Notes under the pieces: model-generated | What the model saw: the letters and a program-made list of their open reading frames with translations, nothing else | The model's database searches: none | Told to the model about the DNA's origin: nothing | Translations under genes and position numbers: made by a program | Assembly (NCBI GenBank): GCA_903861205.1 | Contig: CAIOTC010000022.1 | Span: forward strand, 64,025 to 106,717 | Reading direction: 5' to 3' | Length of the DNA: 42,693 bases | Source: an uncultured bacterium | GTDB lineage: Bacteria > Patescibacteriota > Minisyncoccia > Phycocordibacterales > DATDWN01 | Part shown: positions 24,986 through 31,579 of the stretch, piece after piece | How positions within the stretch are numbered: the stretch's first letter is position 1 | Layout: the number at the start of each line of letters is the position of its first letter

Positions 24986-25699
24986 ATGATTTATTTCCTA
25001 CATGGAACAGATGTCTATAAAAGCCGAAAGAAAATGCACGAAATACTCGGGCAGCTTTCGGCCAAGCGGCCAAATTCGGAGGTTTTCAAAATAACGACGG
25101 AGAATTGGAATGAGGGACAATTTGACGAACTGGTGTCGGCGCAGGGACTTTTTGAACAAAAATATATTGTGGTTTTGGATTTTCTTTTCTCGCAAAAGGA
25201 TATCAAAGAAAAAATTTTGGAAAGATTGAAGGAGATGCAAGATGCCGAGCACTGGTTTTTAATTCTGGACGGAAAAGTTGACACCACGACGATAAAAAAA
25301 TTGGAAAAATTTTCTTATAAAACACAGGAGTTTAAAAAACCGGAAACAAAAAAAGAGTCGCCAATAATTTTTTCAATCACTGACAAACTTTTGGCGCGCG
25401 ACAAAAAGAAACTTTGGATTTCGTATGTCGATTTGACAAAGCAGGGAATTTCGGCCGAGGAAATTCACGGCGTCATTTTTTGGGCGGTTAAAAACATGAT
25501 TATAACCAGTCGGGTAGATAGTCCAAGAGAATCAGGTTTGACGCCGTTTTCGTACTCGAAAGCTCTTTCCGGCTCGAGAAATTACAAAGTTGAGGAACTA
25601 AAAAAAATGTCCAACGACTTGGTAAAAATGGTCCACCGAGTTCGTACCGGTGAAGGTGAGATGGAAGTGATGATGGAAAAGTGGATGCTTTCCATCTAA
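24986..25699 (+). CDS. holA: DNA polymerase III delta subunit (clamp-loader)
   Basis: 237 residues from ATG 24986; an earlier in-frame reading would run through palindrome E7. Opens MIYFLHGTDVYKSRKKMHEIL, the degenerate P-loop region of HolA, with FEQKYIVVLDFLFS and a C-terminal helical domain (YKVEELKKMSNDLVKMVHRVRTG). Shorter than the usual 320-340. Delta opens the beta clamp during loading. Follows polA. Confidence 0.8.
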   Translation: MIYFLHGTDVYKSRKKMHEILGQLSAKRPNSEVFKITTENWNEGQFDELVSAQGLFEQKYIVVLDFLFSQKDIKEKILERLKEMQDAEHWFLILDGKVDTTTIKKLEKFSYKTQEFKKPETKKESPIIFSITDKLLARDKKKLWISYVDLTKQGISAEEIHGVIFWAVKNMIITSRVDSPRESGLTPFSYSKALSGSRNYKVEELKKMSNDLVKMVHRVRTGEGEMEVMMEKWMLSI

Positions 25700-25769
25700 A
25701 GGGCTATTTTCTCTTACCTTGCGTAAGCAGTCGCAGTCTCTTTATCTCGAGTCTCTTTTTTGTTTTTTT

Positions 25770-25791
25770 CGAACGCGACGTTCGATTTTTT
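25770..25791 (+). terminator. Intrinsic terminator after holA
   Basis: CGAACG CGA CGTTCG then ATTTTTTG. Together with pyrimidine-rich stretches this fills the 200 bases between holA and tRNA-Lys. Confidence 0.7.
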
Positions 25792-25905
25792 GTGTTTGTT
25801 GCTTCTCTTTTTGCCATATAAATGAGTATACATTAGTTTGAGAGAGAAAGATATATAATTGCTTTTTTGCGTCTATTAAGTTATATTTTACTTTGTATTT
25901 TGCTT

Positions 25906-25978
25906 GCGCCCGTAGCTCAGTCGGTAGAGCAGCTCCCTTTTAAGGAGATGGTCGTTGGTTCGATTCCAACCGGGCGCA
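25906..25978 (+). tRNA. tRNA-Lys (anticodon UUU)
   Basis: 73 nt. Acceptor GCGCCCG with CGGGCGC, D-arm GCTC/GAGC, anticodon loop CTTTTAA with TTT at positions 34-36, T-arm GGTTCGATTCC. CCA is not fully encoded (ACA follows). Confidence 0.95.
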
Positions 25979-26036
25979 CACGAATCAAAAACAGCATCTG
26001 CATGCTGTTTTTGTTTACGTGTGCGGGACGGAAGCA

Positions 26037-26104
26037 TACTTTTTCAGCAGAAAAAGTAGCCGAGTCCTGGGGCAAAGAGAATTCCAGTTTGGCGAAACTG
26101 GAAT
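26037..26104. repeat. Hairpin pair upstream of the 26184 gene
   Basis: TACTTTTTCAGCAGAAAAAGTA (26037-26058) contains, inverted, the CTGCTGAAAAA motif of E1, E2 and E7. ATTCCAGTTT and AAACTGGAAT (26081-26104) form a second 10-bp hairpin. They occupy the leader region between tRNA-Lys and the gene at 26184. Confidence 0.65.
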
Positions 26105-26183
26105 TACTCGACGCCACAAGTGCGGACTTGCTCCATATTTGCACCCGTATCTTTTTTATGAGAATATATTTCGGGGGTTACAA

Positions 26184-26534
26184 ATGCCACAAGTTCTTTT
26201 TGTGTCACCGGATATGTCGGCGGTGAACGGCAGTTCGGACGCTGTTTTGAAAGTTCCAAACGCGCATGGCGCGTTAGAAGTTTTCGACAAGCAGAAAGAG
26301 CGAATTCGTCTTGTTATCATTGATTCTCGCATCCGCTGGTGGGGAATAAAACAAGAACAACGCGGATGCGCAAGACTTGCCGAACACCTGAGGCGGCCCC
26401 TAAACAGGCCGTTGGAAAATCAAACCATCCAAGTTGTGGTTATTTGCTCGGAAAGATGTGGGTTGTGCGGATACTCGTCCGTGGAAAAAGAAAAAGTGTC
26501 GGAACTGATTTCGAGCGTTCTGGAAAAAAGTTAA
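26184..26534 (+). CDS. Hypothetical small soluble protein with CxxC
   Basis: 116 residues from ATG 26184, with GGGGG at 26173-26177 as ribosome binding site. Contains VLFVSPDMSAVNGS, IRLVIIDSRIRWWG and IQVVVICSERCGLCGYSS (CxxC); the alternation of hydrophobic strands and helices suggests a small alpha/beta fold, vaguely receiver- or Toprim-like, without conserved catalytic residues I can name. Followed by an intrinsic terminator, so a single-gene unit. Confidence 0.6.
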   Translation: MPQVLFVSPDMSAVNGSSDAVLKVPNAHGALEVFDKQKERIRLVIIDSRIRWWGIKQEQRGCARLAEHLRRPLNRPLENQTIQVVVICSERCGLCGYSSVEKEKVSELISSVLEKS

Positions 26535-26540
26535 AACAAA

Positions 26541-26573
26541 AAGCTCTGCCTTTCCGGCGGAGCTTGATTTTTT
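26541..26573 (+). terminator. Intrinsic terminator
   Basis: AAGCTCTGCC (26541-26550) pairs with GGCGGAGCTT (26556-26565), followed by GATTTTTT. Confidence 0.8.
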
Positions 26574-26584
26574 GAGGTCGGTTT

Positions 26585-26932
26585 TTACAGTGGTAAATCA
26601 ATCGCAAAGAATCCCGGTCCGGTAAAGAGAAGCGAAATCAAGACGATGGCCATGAGTTTTCGAAGCATTATTTGTTCCCACGAAAGAGACGCACTTTTTC
26701 TATCCAAGAAATAATCGAGAATAAGAAGAATGAAACCGGCAAAAGCGGCGGTTTGCGTATAAAGTCCGATTATAAGAAAAATACTTGTTAACGCGTACAA
26801 AACCGCCATCCATTTGTAGGGTTTCTTGTATCTTTGTTTGGCCGCAACCAGTCCAAAAACGCCGATTGCTAGCCGAAGAAAAAATGGCGCCAAGAGCTGA
26901 TAAGTAAATAGTTGTGGTAAAAGTGATAGCAT
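26585..26932 (-). CDS. DoxX-like small membrane protein
   Basis: 115 residues from ATG 26932, 6 nt after a TATAAT on the minus strand. Four hydrophobic segments and an opening FFLRLAIGVFGLVAAKQRYKKP resembling DoxX/DoxD family proteins. Function in these bacteria unknown. Its promoter overlaps that of the divergent methyltransferase at 26952. Confidence 0.6.
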   Translation of the reverse strand: MLSLLPQLFTYQLLAPFFLRLAIGVFGLVAAKQRYKKPYKWMAVLYALTSIFLIIGLYTQTAAFAGFILLILDYFLDRKSASLSWEQIMLRKLMAIVLISLLFTGPGFFAIDLPL

Positions 26933-26951
26933 GCGTGTATTATACATCATT

Positions 26952-27428
26952 ATGAAAAAGAAGGAAATTTTTGTTTTGCTTCACAATATTCGCAGCACAC
27001 ACAATGTCGGTTCGATTTTCCGGACGGCCGACGCAGCCGGCGCCGGCAAAATATTTTTGTCCGGCTACACGCCGACGCCCTTGGACAAATTCGGCCGGCC
27101 GCGGAAAGACATCGCCAAAGTTTCTCTTGGTGCTGAAAAAACTTTGGATTGGGAATACGCCAAAAATGCGAAAAAAATAATCGAGAAGTTGAAGAAAGAA
27201 AAATTTCAAATCGTTGCGCTGGAGCAGTCGCAAAATTCCGTCGATTACAAAAAAGTGAAAATAAAATTTCCGGTTCTGTTCGTTGTCGGCAACGAAGTCG
27301 GCGGAATTGAAAAAAATATTTTATCACTATGTGACACTGTGGCCGAAATTCCGATGCACGGCAAAAAAGAATCACTCAACGTCTCGGTCGCGTTCGGCGT
27401 TGGAATTTTTCGAATGTTAAATATTTAA
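26952..27428 (+). CDS. SpoU/TrmH-family RNA 2'-O-methyltransferase
   Basis: 158 residues, the catalytic SPOUT domain alone. Motif 1 NIRSTHNVGSIFRTADA (Asn and Arg catalytic pair), motif 2 FVVGNEVGGI, motif 3 IPMHGKKESLNVSVAFGV. The knotted SAM-binding site is complete. The substrate (tRNA or rRNA ribose) cannot be told from sequence. Confidence 0.9.
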   Translation: MKKKEIFVLLHNIRSTHNVGSIFRTADAAGAGKIFLSGYTPTPLDKFGRPRKDIAKVSLGAEKTLDWEYAKNAKKIIEKLKKEKFQIVALEQSQNSVDYKKVKIKFPVLFVVGNEVGGIEKNILSLCDTVAEIPMHGKKESLNVSVAFGVGIFRMLNI

Positions 27429-28315
27429 TATTTTATTTCATCCACCACCTTCCCATCATTGTCGTAAAGAATAATATCCTCGCGTCTGGTTTTCCAGATC
27501 GGTGAGCTACGCTTCAAATATATTCGCCAATCTTTCCCATAAAAATTTTTGTCGTCTTTGTGACCGCTGACGCAGGCCGAGTAATTCATTTTGTCCACCA
27601 GAAATTTTTTGCATTCATAACCCCAGCTATTTGGCAAATTGTTTGTCTGTGTTTTGCAGGCTGGATATGAGTCGATGTAGTCGAAGCAATCGTCGTTGGA
27701 TGTGATTTTTGGTATTGACGACAAATCTTCGTTTCGCGGCAATGGACAGCTGGTCGAAATGTACGGCACGAACGTCTGAAATTTCGAAAAATATCCGGAG
27801 CATTCGTTTACTCTGAAACTGTAACCGGTGGGGGATGTTCCGGTGATGACATAAACCGTGTCTCCGGGCGACAGGACGACTGTGTTCTCGAGATTTGTTT
27901 GTCCGCTGAAATATAGAAGCGTGCCTGTCGGTACGGAAACGGTTTCGCCGCTCGGCACGCTGTGGAGAGTCCAGCCGGTTATCGGCACGGTGGTGGTGGC
28001 CGACGACGACATATATAGAACGACATATTCGCTGCCGGCGTTGCTCGAACGGTTGACGTACTGAAGTTTGACGACACCTTTATATTTGGAATCGTTCTGG
28101 GCGGCAATTTGTTTTTCCAAATCTTTCACTTGATTTTGGGCGGTCTGAATTTGGTTTTGAATGTCGGCTTGTTTTTGCGCCTGCGATTCGGATTGGGTTT
28201 GCGCCGGAGTCGAAAAAATTCCGCCGGAATTTTTTGTCATCTTTCCTCCGCCGAAAATAGCGATGGCGACGATGACGAGTAAAACTATAATTCCGATTGA
28301 AAAATCATCTTTCAT
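27425..28315 (-). CDS. Membrane-anchored lamin-tail-like domain protein
   Basis: 296 residues. One N-terminal anchor (IGIIVLLVIVAIAIFGGG), a Gln/Ala-rich coiled coil (about residues 38-72), then an LTD-like beta domain: GSEYVVLYMSSSATTTVPITGWTL ... LSPGDTVYVITG ... GYFSKFQTFVP. Ends DIILYDNDGKVVDEIKY, typical of lamin-tail ends. Five or six Cys in the second half. Predicted surface-exposed; role unknown. Its stop overlaps that of the convergent methyltransferase. Confidence 0.7.
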   Translation of the reverse strand: MKDDFSIGIIVLLVIVAIAIFGGGKMTKNSGGIFSTPAQTQSESQAQKQADIQNQIQTAQNQVKDLEKQIAAQNDSKYKGVVKLQYVNRSSNAGSEYVVLYMSSSATTTVPITGWTLHSVPSGETVSVPTGTLLYFSGQTNLENTVVLSPGDTVYVITGTSPTGYSFRVNECSGYFSKFQTFVPYISTSCPLPRNEDLSSIPKITSNDDCFDYIDSYPACKTQTNNLPNSWGYECKKFLVDKMNYSACVSGHKDDKNFYGKDWRIYLKRSSPIWKTRREDIILYDNDGKVVDEIKY

Positions 28316-28327
28316 TTTGCGAATAAA

Positions 28328-29173
28328 TTATTTTTGATGAACCGGACAGAAATGCGCACTGCGCCCGCCGATTACCTTTCTTATTATTATACCACTACAA
28401 TTTTTTTTGTAACATTTTTGCCCGGCGCGCCGGTAAACTTTGTGCGCGTTTTGAAATTCTCCTTTCTTCCCGTAAATGTTGCGATAGTCGGACATGGAAT
28501 CTCCGCCCATCGAGATGGATTTTTCTAAAATCTTTTTCATGGCTTGCCAGATTTTTTTCATCTCAGCGCGAGAAATTTTTTCCGCTTTGCGCTCCGGATG
28601 AATTCCGGCTTCCCACAAAATTTCGTCCGAATAAATATTGCCGATGCCGGCAACAACCGACTGGTCCATCAAAACCGTTTTGATTTTGCCACTCGGCTTT
28701 TTTGAAATTTGTTCTGAGAATTTTTCAAAAGACAGATCGTCGAGTGGCTCCGGCCCCAGCGTTGAAATGTCGATCAAATCATTTCTCTTGTCAGTTTCAA
28801 ACAAAAAGACTTTGGCGAATTTGCGTATGTCCGAAAAGGCCAGATGTTTGCCGTTGGAAAGGGAAAAATCCAGATGAATAAATTTATCTTTATTGTCGTA
28901 CAAAAAATGCCCGGTCATTTTCATGTGAACCAATATTGTTTTGTTGCCGGAAAGATGTACCAAAACGTTTTTTCCACGCCTTTCTACTTCTTTTATTTTT
29001 TCTCCGGTAATTTCTTTTTTAAAATGTTCAAAATATTTTTTGTTCTTGATCGTTGTCGTGCTTTTGCTTGCCGTGCGCAAAAAATAATCGGACCAAACAT
29101 CGATGACTTTCAAATTGACTATTGTGGAGTTAAGGCCATTTACTGTGGTTTGGACTTCAGGTAGTTCCGGCAT
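28328..29173 (-). CDS. mutM: Formamidopyrimidine-DNA glycosylase
   Basis: 281 residues. Catalytic N-terminus MPELPEVQTT (Pro2, Glu3), helix-two-turn-helix with VVAGIGNIYSDEILWEAGI, and the C-terminal zinc finger. The finger reads CYKKNC ... FCPVH instead of the usual CxxC ... CxxC, so the last ligand would be His. It excises oxidised purines. Starts 5 bases after the ruvA stop, forming a ruvA-mutM pair. Confidence 0.95.
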   Translation of the reverse strand: MPELPEVQTTVNGLNSTIVNLKVIDVWSDYFLRTASKSTTTIKNKKYFEHFKKEITGEKIKEVERRGKNVLVHLSGNKTILVHMKMTGHFLYDNKDKFIHLDFSLSNGKHLAFSDIRKFAKVFLFETDKRNDLIDISTLGPEPLDDLSFEKFSEQISKKPSGKIKTVLMDQSVVAGIGNIYSDEILWEAGIHPERKAEKISRAEMKKIWQAMKKILEKSISMGGDSMSDYRNIYGKKGEFQNAHKVYRRAGQKCYKKNCSGIIIRKVIGGRSAHFCPVHQK

Positions 29174-29177
29174 GGTG

Positions 29178-29735
29178 TTACGAAAGTAATTTGAGAGCTT
29201 TCTTCACTTTTTGCCCGACATCGCTTTCGTCAGAAACTTTTTTGAGCGCTTCTCGGCTTTCGCGCTCGCTGTAGCCGAGTGACTTGAGCGCTTCGAGAGC
29301 GTCGATGTCGCCGGAAAGGGAAGTCGCTTCGAAAGCGATGTTTTCCAGTTTATCTTTCAGTTCGATAACGATTTTCTCCGCATTCTTTTTTCCAACGCCG
29401 GAAACTTTGACCAAGTGGCTGGTATCGCCGGAGGAAATGGCTTGGCGTAAGTTCGAAAGGGAAGCGGCGGACATAATTCCGAGAGCCGATTTCGGTCCAA
29501 TACCGGAAACGGTCAAAAGGAGTTCAAAAAAATCTAACTCCTCCTTTTTTTGAAAGCCGTAAAGATCCAAAGCGTTTTCGCGTACGGCCAAATATGTCCA
29601 AAAACTGGCAATTTCGCTCGTTTTTCCGTCTAAAATAGCCGTGTTCGTATGAATTTTGTAGCCCACGCCATTTACATCCAGCACGACAAATTTCAGATCC
29701 GTATGAATTATGGTGCCTGTCAGATGTCCGATCAT
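29178..29735 (-). CDS. ruvA: Holliday junction DNA-binding protein RuvA
   Basis: 185 residues from ATG 29735, 6 nt after TATTAT on the minus strand. OB-fold MIGHLTGTIIHTDLKFVVLDVNGVGYKI, two HhH motifs (LLTVSGIGPKSALGIM; LVKVSGVGKKNAEKIVIEL) and the C-terminal RuvB-binding helices (ALEALKSLGYSERESREAL). Upstream partner of mutM. Confidence 0.96.
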   Translation of the reverse strand: MIGHLTGTIIHTDLKFVVLDVNGVGYKIHTNTAILDGKTSEIASFWTYLAVRENALDLYGFQKKEELDFFELLLTVSGIGPKSALGIMSAASLSNLRQAISSGDTSHLVKVSGVGKKNAEKIVIELKDKLENIAFEATSLSGDIDALEALKSLGYSERESREALKKVSDESDVGQKVKKALKLLS

Positions 29736-29771
29736 GTCCAAATAATACAATATTTAAGCCATATAATACAC

Positions 29772-29800
29772 TTGACAAACTATTTGGTAGGGTGTATAAT
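29772..29800 (+). promoter_or_regulatory. Consensus promoter of the DGR target gene
   Basis: TTGACA (29772-29777), 17 nt, TATAAT (29795-29800), AGGGTG before the -10. It predicts a 5' leader of about 160 nt. Confidence 0.85.
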
Positions 29801-29842
29801 ATAGGGGTAATTATAAAAAGTTCTTTGATACGAAATTGCGAA

Positions 29843-29901
29843 TTTGCCACAGAGAAAAGTCTCAAAATGATTTAAATTTTGATATTTCTCGCTGTGGCAA
29901 A
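29843..29901 (+). promoter_or_regulatory. Hairpin in the DGR target 5' leader
   Basis: TTTGCCACA (29843-29851) pairs with TGTGGCAAA (29893-29901), extended by GAGAA/TTCTC and an inner CAAAAT/ATTTTG. A second small stem, GCGAC/GTCGC, ends just before the AAGGAG (29957-29962), so translation could be structure-controlled. Confidence 0.65.
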
Positions 29902-29968
29902 ACGAAAGCGAGCCAAATACAACAGCAAAGCGACTCTGTTTGGAAAACAATGTCGCAAGGAGACAACC

Positions 29969-30691
29969 ATGAGCGATTTAATGCTCGATGTTGACCAGGC
30001 CGGTGAGTTGAAGGCTGCGTTTCGGCGTGGCGATTGGACCAACGCGGAAATCAAACGCGCTTGTGAAGGAAACTTCCTAGCGCAAGTGCGCAAGGTTTTG
30101 CTGGGTCAAGCGCAAATTGTCGATGTGGTGAAAAAGGTCACGGAAGTTGTGAAAGCGGTCAAAAAAGTCCTGACCCCATTCATCACCATCACAACCGGCG
30201 GAACGACTACCGATCAGCTTGTCGTAGACATCAAAGCGAACAAGAACGAGAACGGAGTTGCGGACGAAGTTTCGGACTACGCCAAAAGCATGATGACAAA
30301 CAAGGCGTTCACCATCTCGAAAGAGGTGGGGACTGCCGATTTGGTCGCGCTGACTATCGCCGAGCTTGGCTTCGCCTCGAGCCCGCGCACGGACGAGTTT
30401 ATGACCGCCGAGTTCTGTGCCAAATGGAGCGCGGAAAATCTCGACGGCATGGTCATCGAACTCTGTCAGCCAGAGGATGGTCCTCAACTGCGCAAGCAGT
30501 GGAAAGATCAGCCGAAAGGCATGGCGGTTTGGTTGGCCATGAAGCGTATTTCTGATTCCGGCGGCGTTCCGCGCGTTTGGCGCGTTGAGTGCCTCTCCGA
30601 CGGTCCTCGGTGGCTGTCTGGCATTTGGGCCCGCCCCGGCCGTCGCTGGGTTCTCGGCGATCGGGTCGTCTTTCGTTTCCGCAAGATTTGA
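29969..30691 (+). CDS. DGR target (variable) protein
   Basis: 240 residues from ATG 29969, with AAGGAG 6 nt upstream. The N-terminal module (about 1-50) includes ELKAAFRRGDWTNAEIKRAC and GNFLAQVRKVLLGQA; I see no signal peptide or membrane helix. Residues about 55-165 form a second region of unknown fold. The last 47 residues are encoded by the variable repeat: VWRVECLSDGPRWLSG then IWARPGRRWVLGDRVVFRFRK, an ending compatible with a C-type-lectin-like fold used by DGR targets. Retrohoming from TR would replace about 14 surface residues in this part. Consensus promoter, leader and terminator make it a separate, well-expressed unit. Confidence 0.85.
   Translation: MSDLMLDVDQAGELKAAFRRGDWTNAEIKRACEGNFLAQVRKVLLGQAQIVDVVKKVTEVVKAVKKVLTPFITITTGGTTTDQLVVDIKANKNENGVADEVSDYAKSMMTNKAFTISKEVGTADLVALTIAELGFASSPRTDEFMTAEFCAKWSAENLDGMVIELCQPEDGPQLRKQWKDQPKGMAVWLAMKRISDSGGVPRVWRVECLSDGPRWLSGIWARPGRRWVLGDRVVFRFRKI
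30550..30684 (+). repeat. DGR variable repeat (VR)
   Basis: 135 bp at the 3' end of the target gene aligned without gaps to TR 31036-31170. There are 23 differences: 22 fall on template A and one is a silent C-to-T (TR 31072, VR 30586). Template A becomes G, C or T. The last 20 bases, GTCGTCTTTCGTTTCCGCAA, are identical and probably include the homing start (IMH). Confidence 0.95.
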
Positions 30692-30747
30692 ACTTTGTCA
30701 CTGGGTCGCTCTGCTTCGCACTGTGATCCTCCGATCTTCGTTCTTCC

Positions 30748-30774
30748 GTCCCGCACTTCGGTGCGGGACTTTTC
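30748..30774 (+). terminator. Hairpin/terminator 60 bp downstream of VR
   Basis: GTCCCGCAC TTCG GTGCGGGAC (30748-30769) then TTTTCT. It terminates the target mRNA; DGRs also commonly need a hairpin just downstream of VR for homing, and this is the only candidate. Confidence 0.8.
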
Positions 30775-31035
30775 TATATTATAAAAATAAGTTAAGATGA
30801 AAGCGGTAGTAGGCAAATCTGCCGGCGACAAAATTTCCGGTGGCCGAATCCAGTATCCATGCATCGAGAGTGTCGGCGAGTTACTTTTCCGGCATAGTGA
30901 TGTGTGAGATTTTGAAAAAATGAAGATACTTGGCGCGCTGTATTGAGTGATTTTGATCACGCATAAAATTCAACTCCGAGAGTATTAAAATTTCAAGGAG
31001 TGGTGTATAGGATGATGCGGCGCGCGTTAAACTTG
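30775..31035 (+). other. Intergenic region between target gene and TR
   Basis: 261 bases with no convincing gene. A 36-codon reading from ATG 30797 to TGA 30907 lacks a ribosome binding site. A possible -10 (GTGTATAGGAT near 31004-31014) could start the TR RNA, but no good -35 is visible. Confidence 0.5.
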
Positions 31036-31170
31036 TTCTGATTCCGACGGCAATCCGAACGTTTGGAACGTCGAGTGCAACTCCGACGGTCATCGGTGGC
31101 TGAATGGCAATTGGGCCAACCCCGACAATCGCTGGAATCTCGGCAATCGGATCGTCTTTCGTTTCCGCAA
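31036..31170 (+). ncRNA. DGR template repeat (TR)
   Basis: 135 bp holding 29 adenines, 22 of which are substituted in VR. In the VR reading frame it encodes ten AAT/AAC (Asn) codons plus several GAC and CAT, the adenine-rich design that lets A-mutagenesis reach many amino acids without making stops. All ten AAY codons differ in VR. It would be transcribed on the plus strand and used by the reverse transcriptase as mutagenic template. Confidence 0.95.
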
Positions 31171-31182
31171 ATCTCCTCATTT

Positions 31183-31222
31183 CCTCGCGAGACACATAAT
31201 TTATCTTGCGAGGTTTTGTTTT
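31183..31222 (+). terminator. Hairpin with T-rich tail just after TR
   Basis: CCTCGCGAGA (31183-31192) pairs with TCTTGCGAGG (31204-31213), one G-T pair, then TTTTGTTTTT on the plus strand. The right arm covers the last codons of avd. Reads as an intrinsic terminator of a short TR RNA. Confidence 0.65.
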
Positions 31223-31548
31223 TCAACTTGACCGTACCAACCACCTATCATTTTGCCGATGTTATTGAGTTTTTCGGAAATCTCGGCGTATTGTTTTAAT
31301 TCCAAAAGATTCATCTCCCATGCGATGTGAATGAATACTTTTATAATATCCACTTTAGCTATGGATTTTTTCAAATAAGGAAGCTTGTCGGTTTTTTGCA
31401 AAAATCCAGCGATGGATAAATTTTCAATTATTTCCACAAACAAGTTGTCTATTTTCAAACCGATGGAGTATCGCAGTGGTTTTGGAAATTTTAAAAATAA
31501 TTTATTCCACTTGATATACAAATCTTTAATATGAACAATAACTGGCAA
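31201..31548 (-). CDS. avd: DGR accessory protein Avd (four-helix bundle), on the opposite strand
   Basis: 115 residues from a TTG at 31548; no ATG in frame. FPKPLRYSIGLKIDN, a central helix and NIGKMIGGWYGQ match Avd/bAvd proteins (fPk..RytLG ... iGrmlGGW). Avd forms a pentamer that binds the RT and is needed for adenine-mutagenic cDNA synthesis. It runs opposite to target, TR and RT, which is unusual. An ATG at 31579 would join this frame if the neighbouring run of nine C (minus strand) had ten, giving an N-terminus MTTKTPPPASFLPVI, close to what the family usually shows. Confidence 0.85.
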   Translation of the reverse strand: MPVIVHIKDLYIKWNKLFLKFPKPLRYSIGLKIDNLFVEIIENLSIAGFLQKTDKLPYLKKSIAKVDIIKVFIHIAWEMNLLELKQYAEISEKLNNIGKMIGGWYGQVEKQNLAR

Positions 31549-31557
31549 AAAGGATGC

Positions 31558-31566
31558 GGGGGGGGG
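31558..31566 (+). repeat. Homopolymer run of nine G between avd and RT starts
   Basis: G9 at 31558-31566. One extra G would put avd in frame with ATG 31579 (minus) and the RT in frame with ATG 31554 (plus). Either a contingency tract or a base-calling/assembly length error. Confidence 0.7.
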
Positions 31567-31579
31567 TCTTTGTAGTCAT

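Noticed and set aside
30797-30907. 36-codon ORF between the DGR target and TR
   Set aside because: No ribosome binding site or promoter at the start, no recognisable motif; more likely spacer.
30508-31195. Minus-strand ORFs across VR and TR
   Set aside because: They are antisense readings kept open by the bias of the repeat; the plus-strand VR frame explains the sequence.
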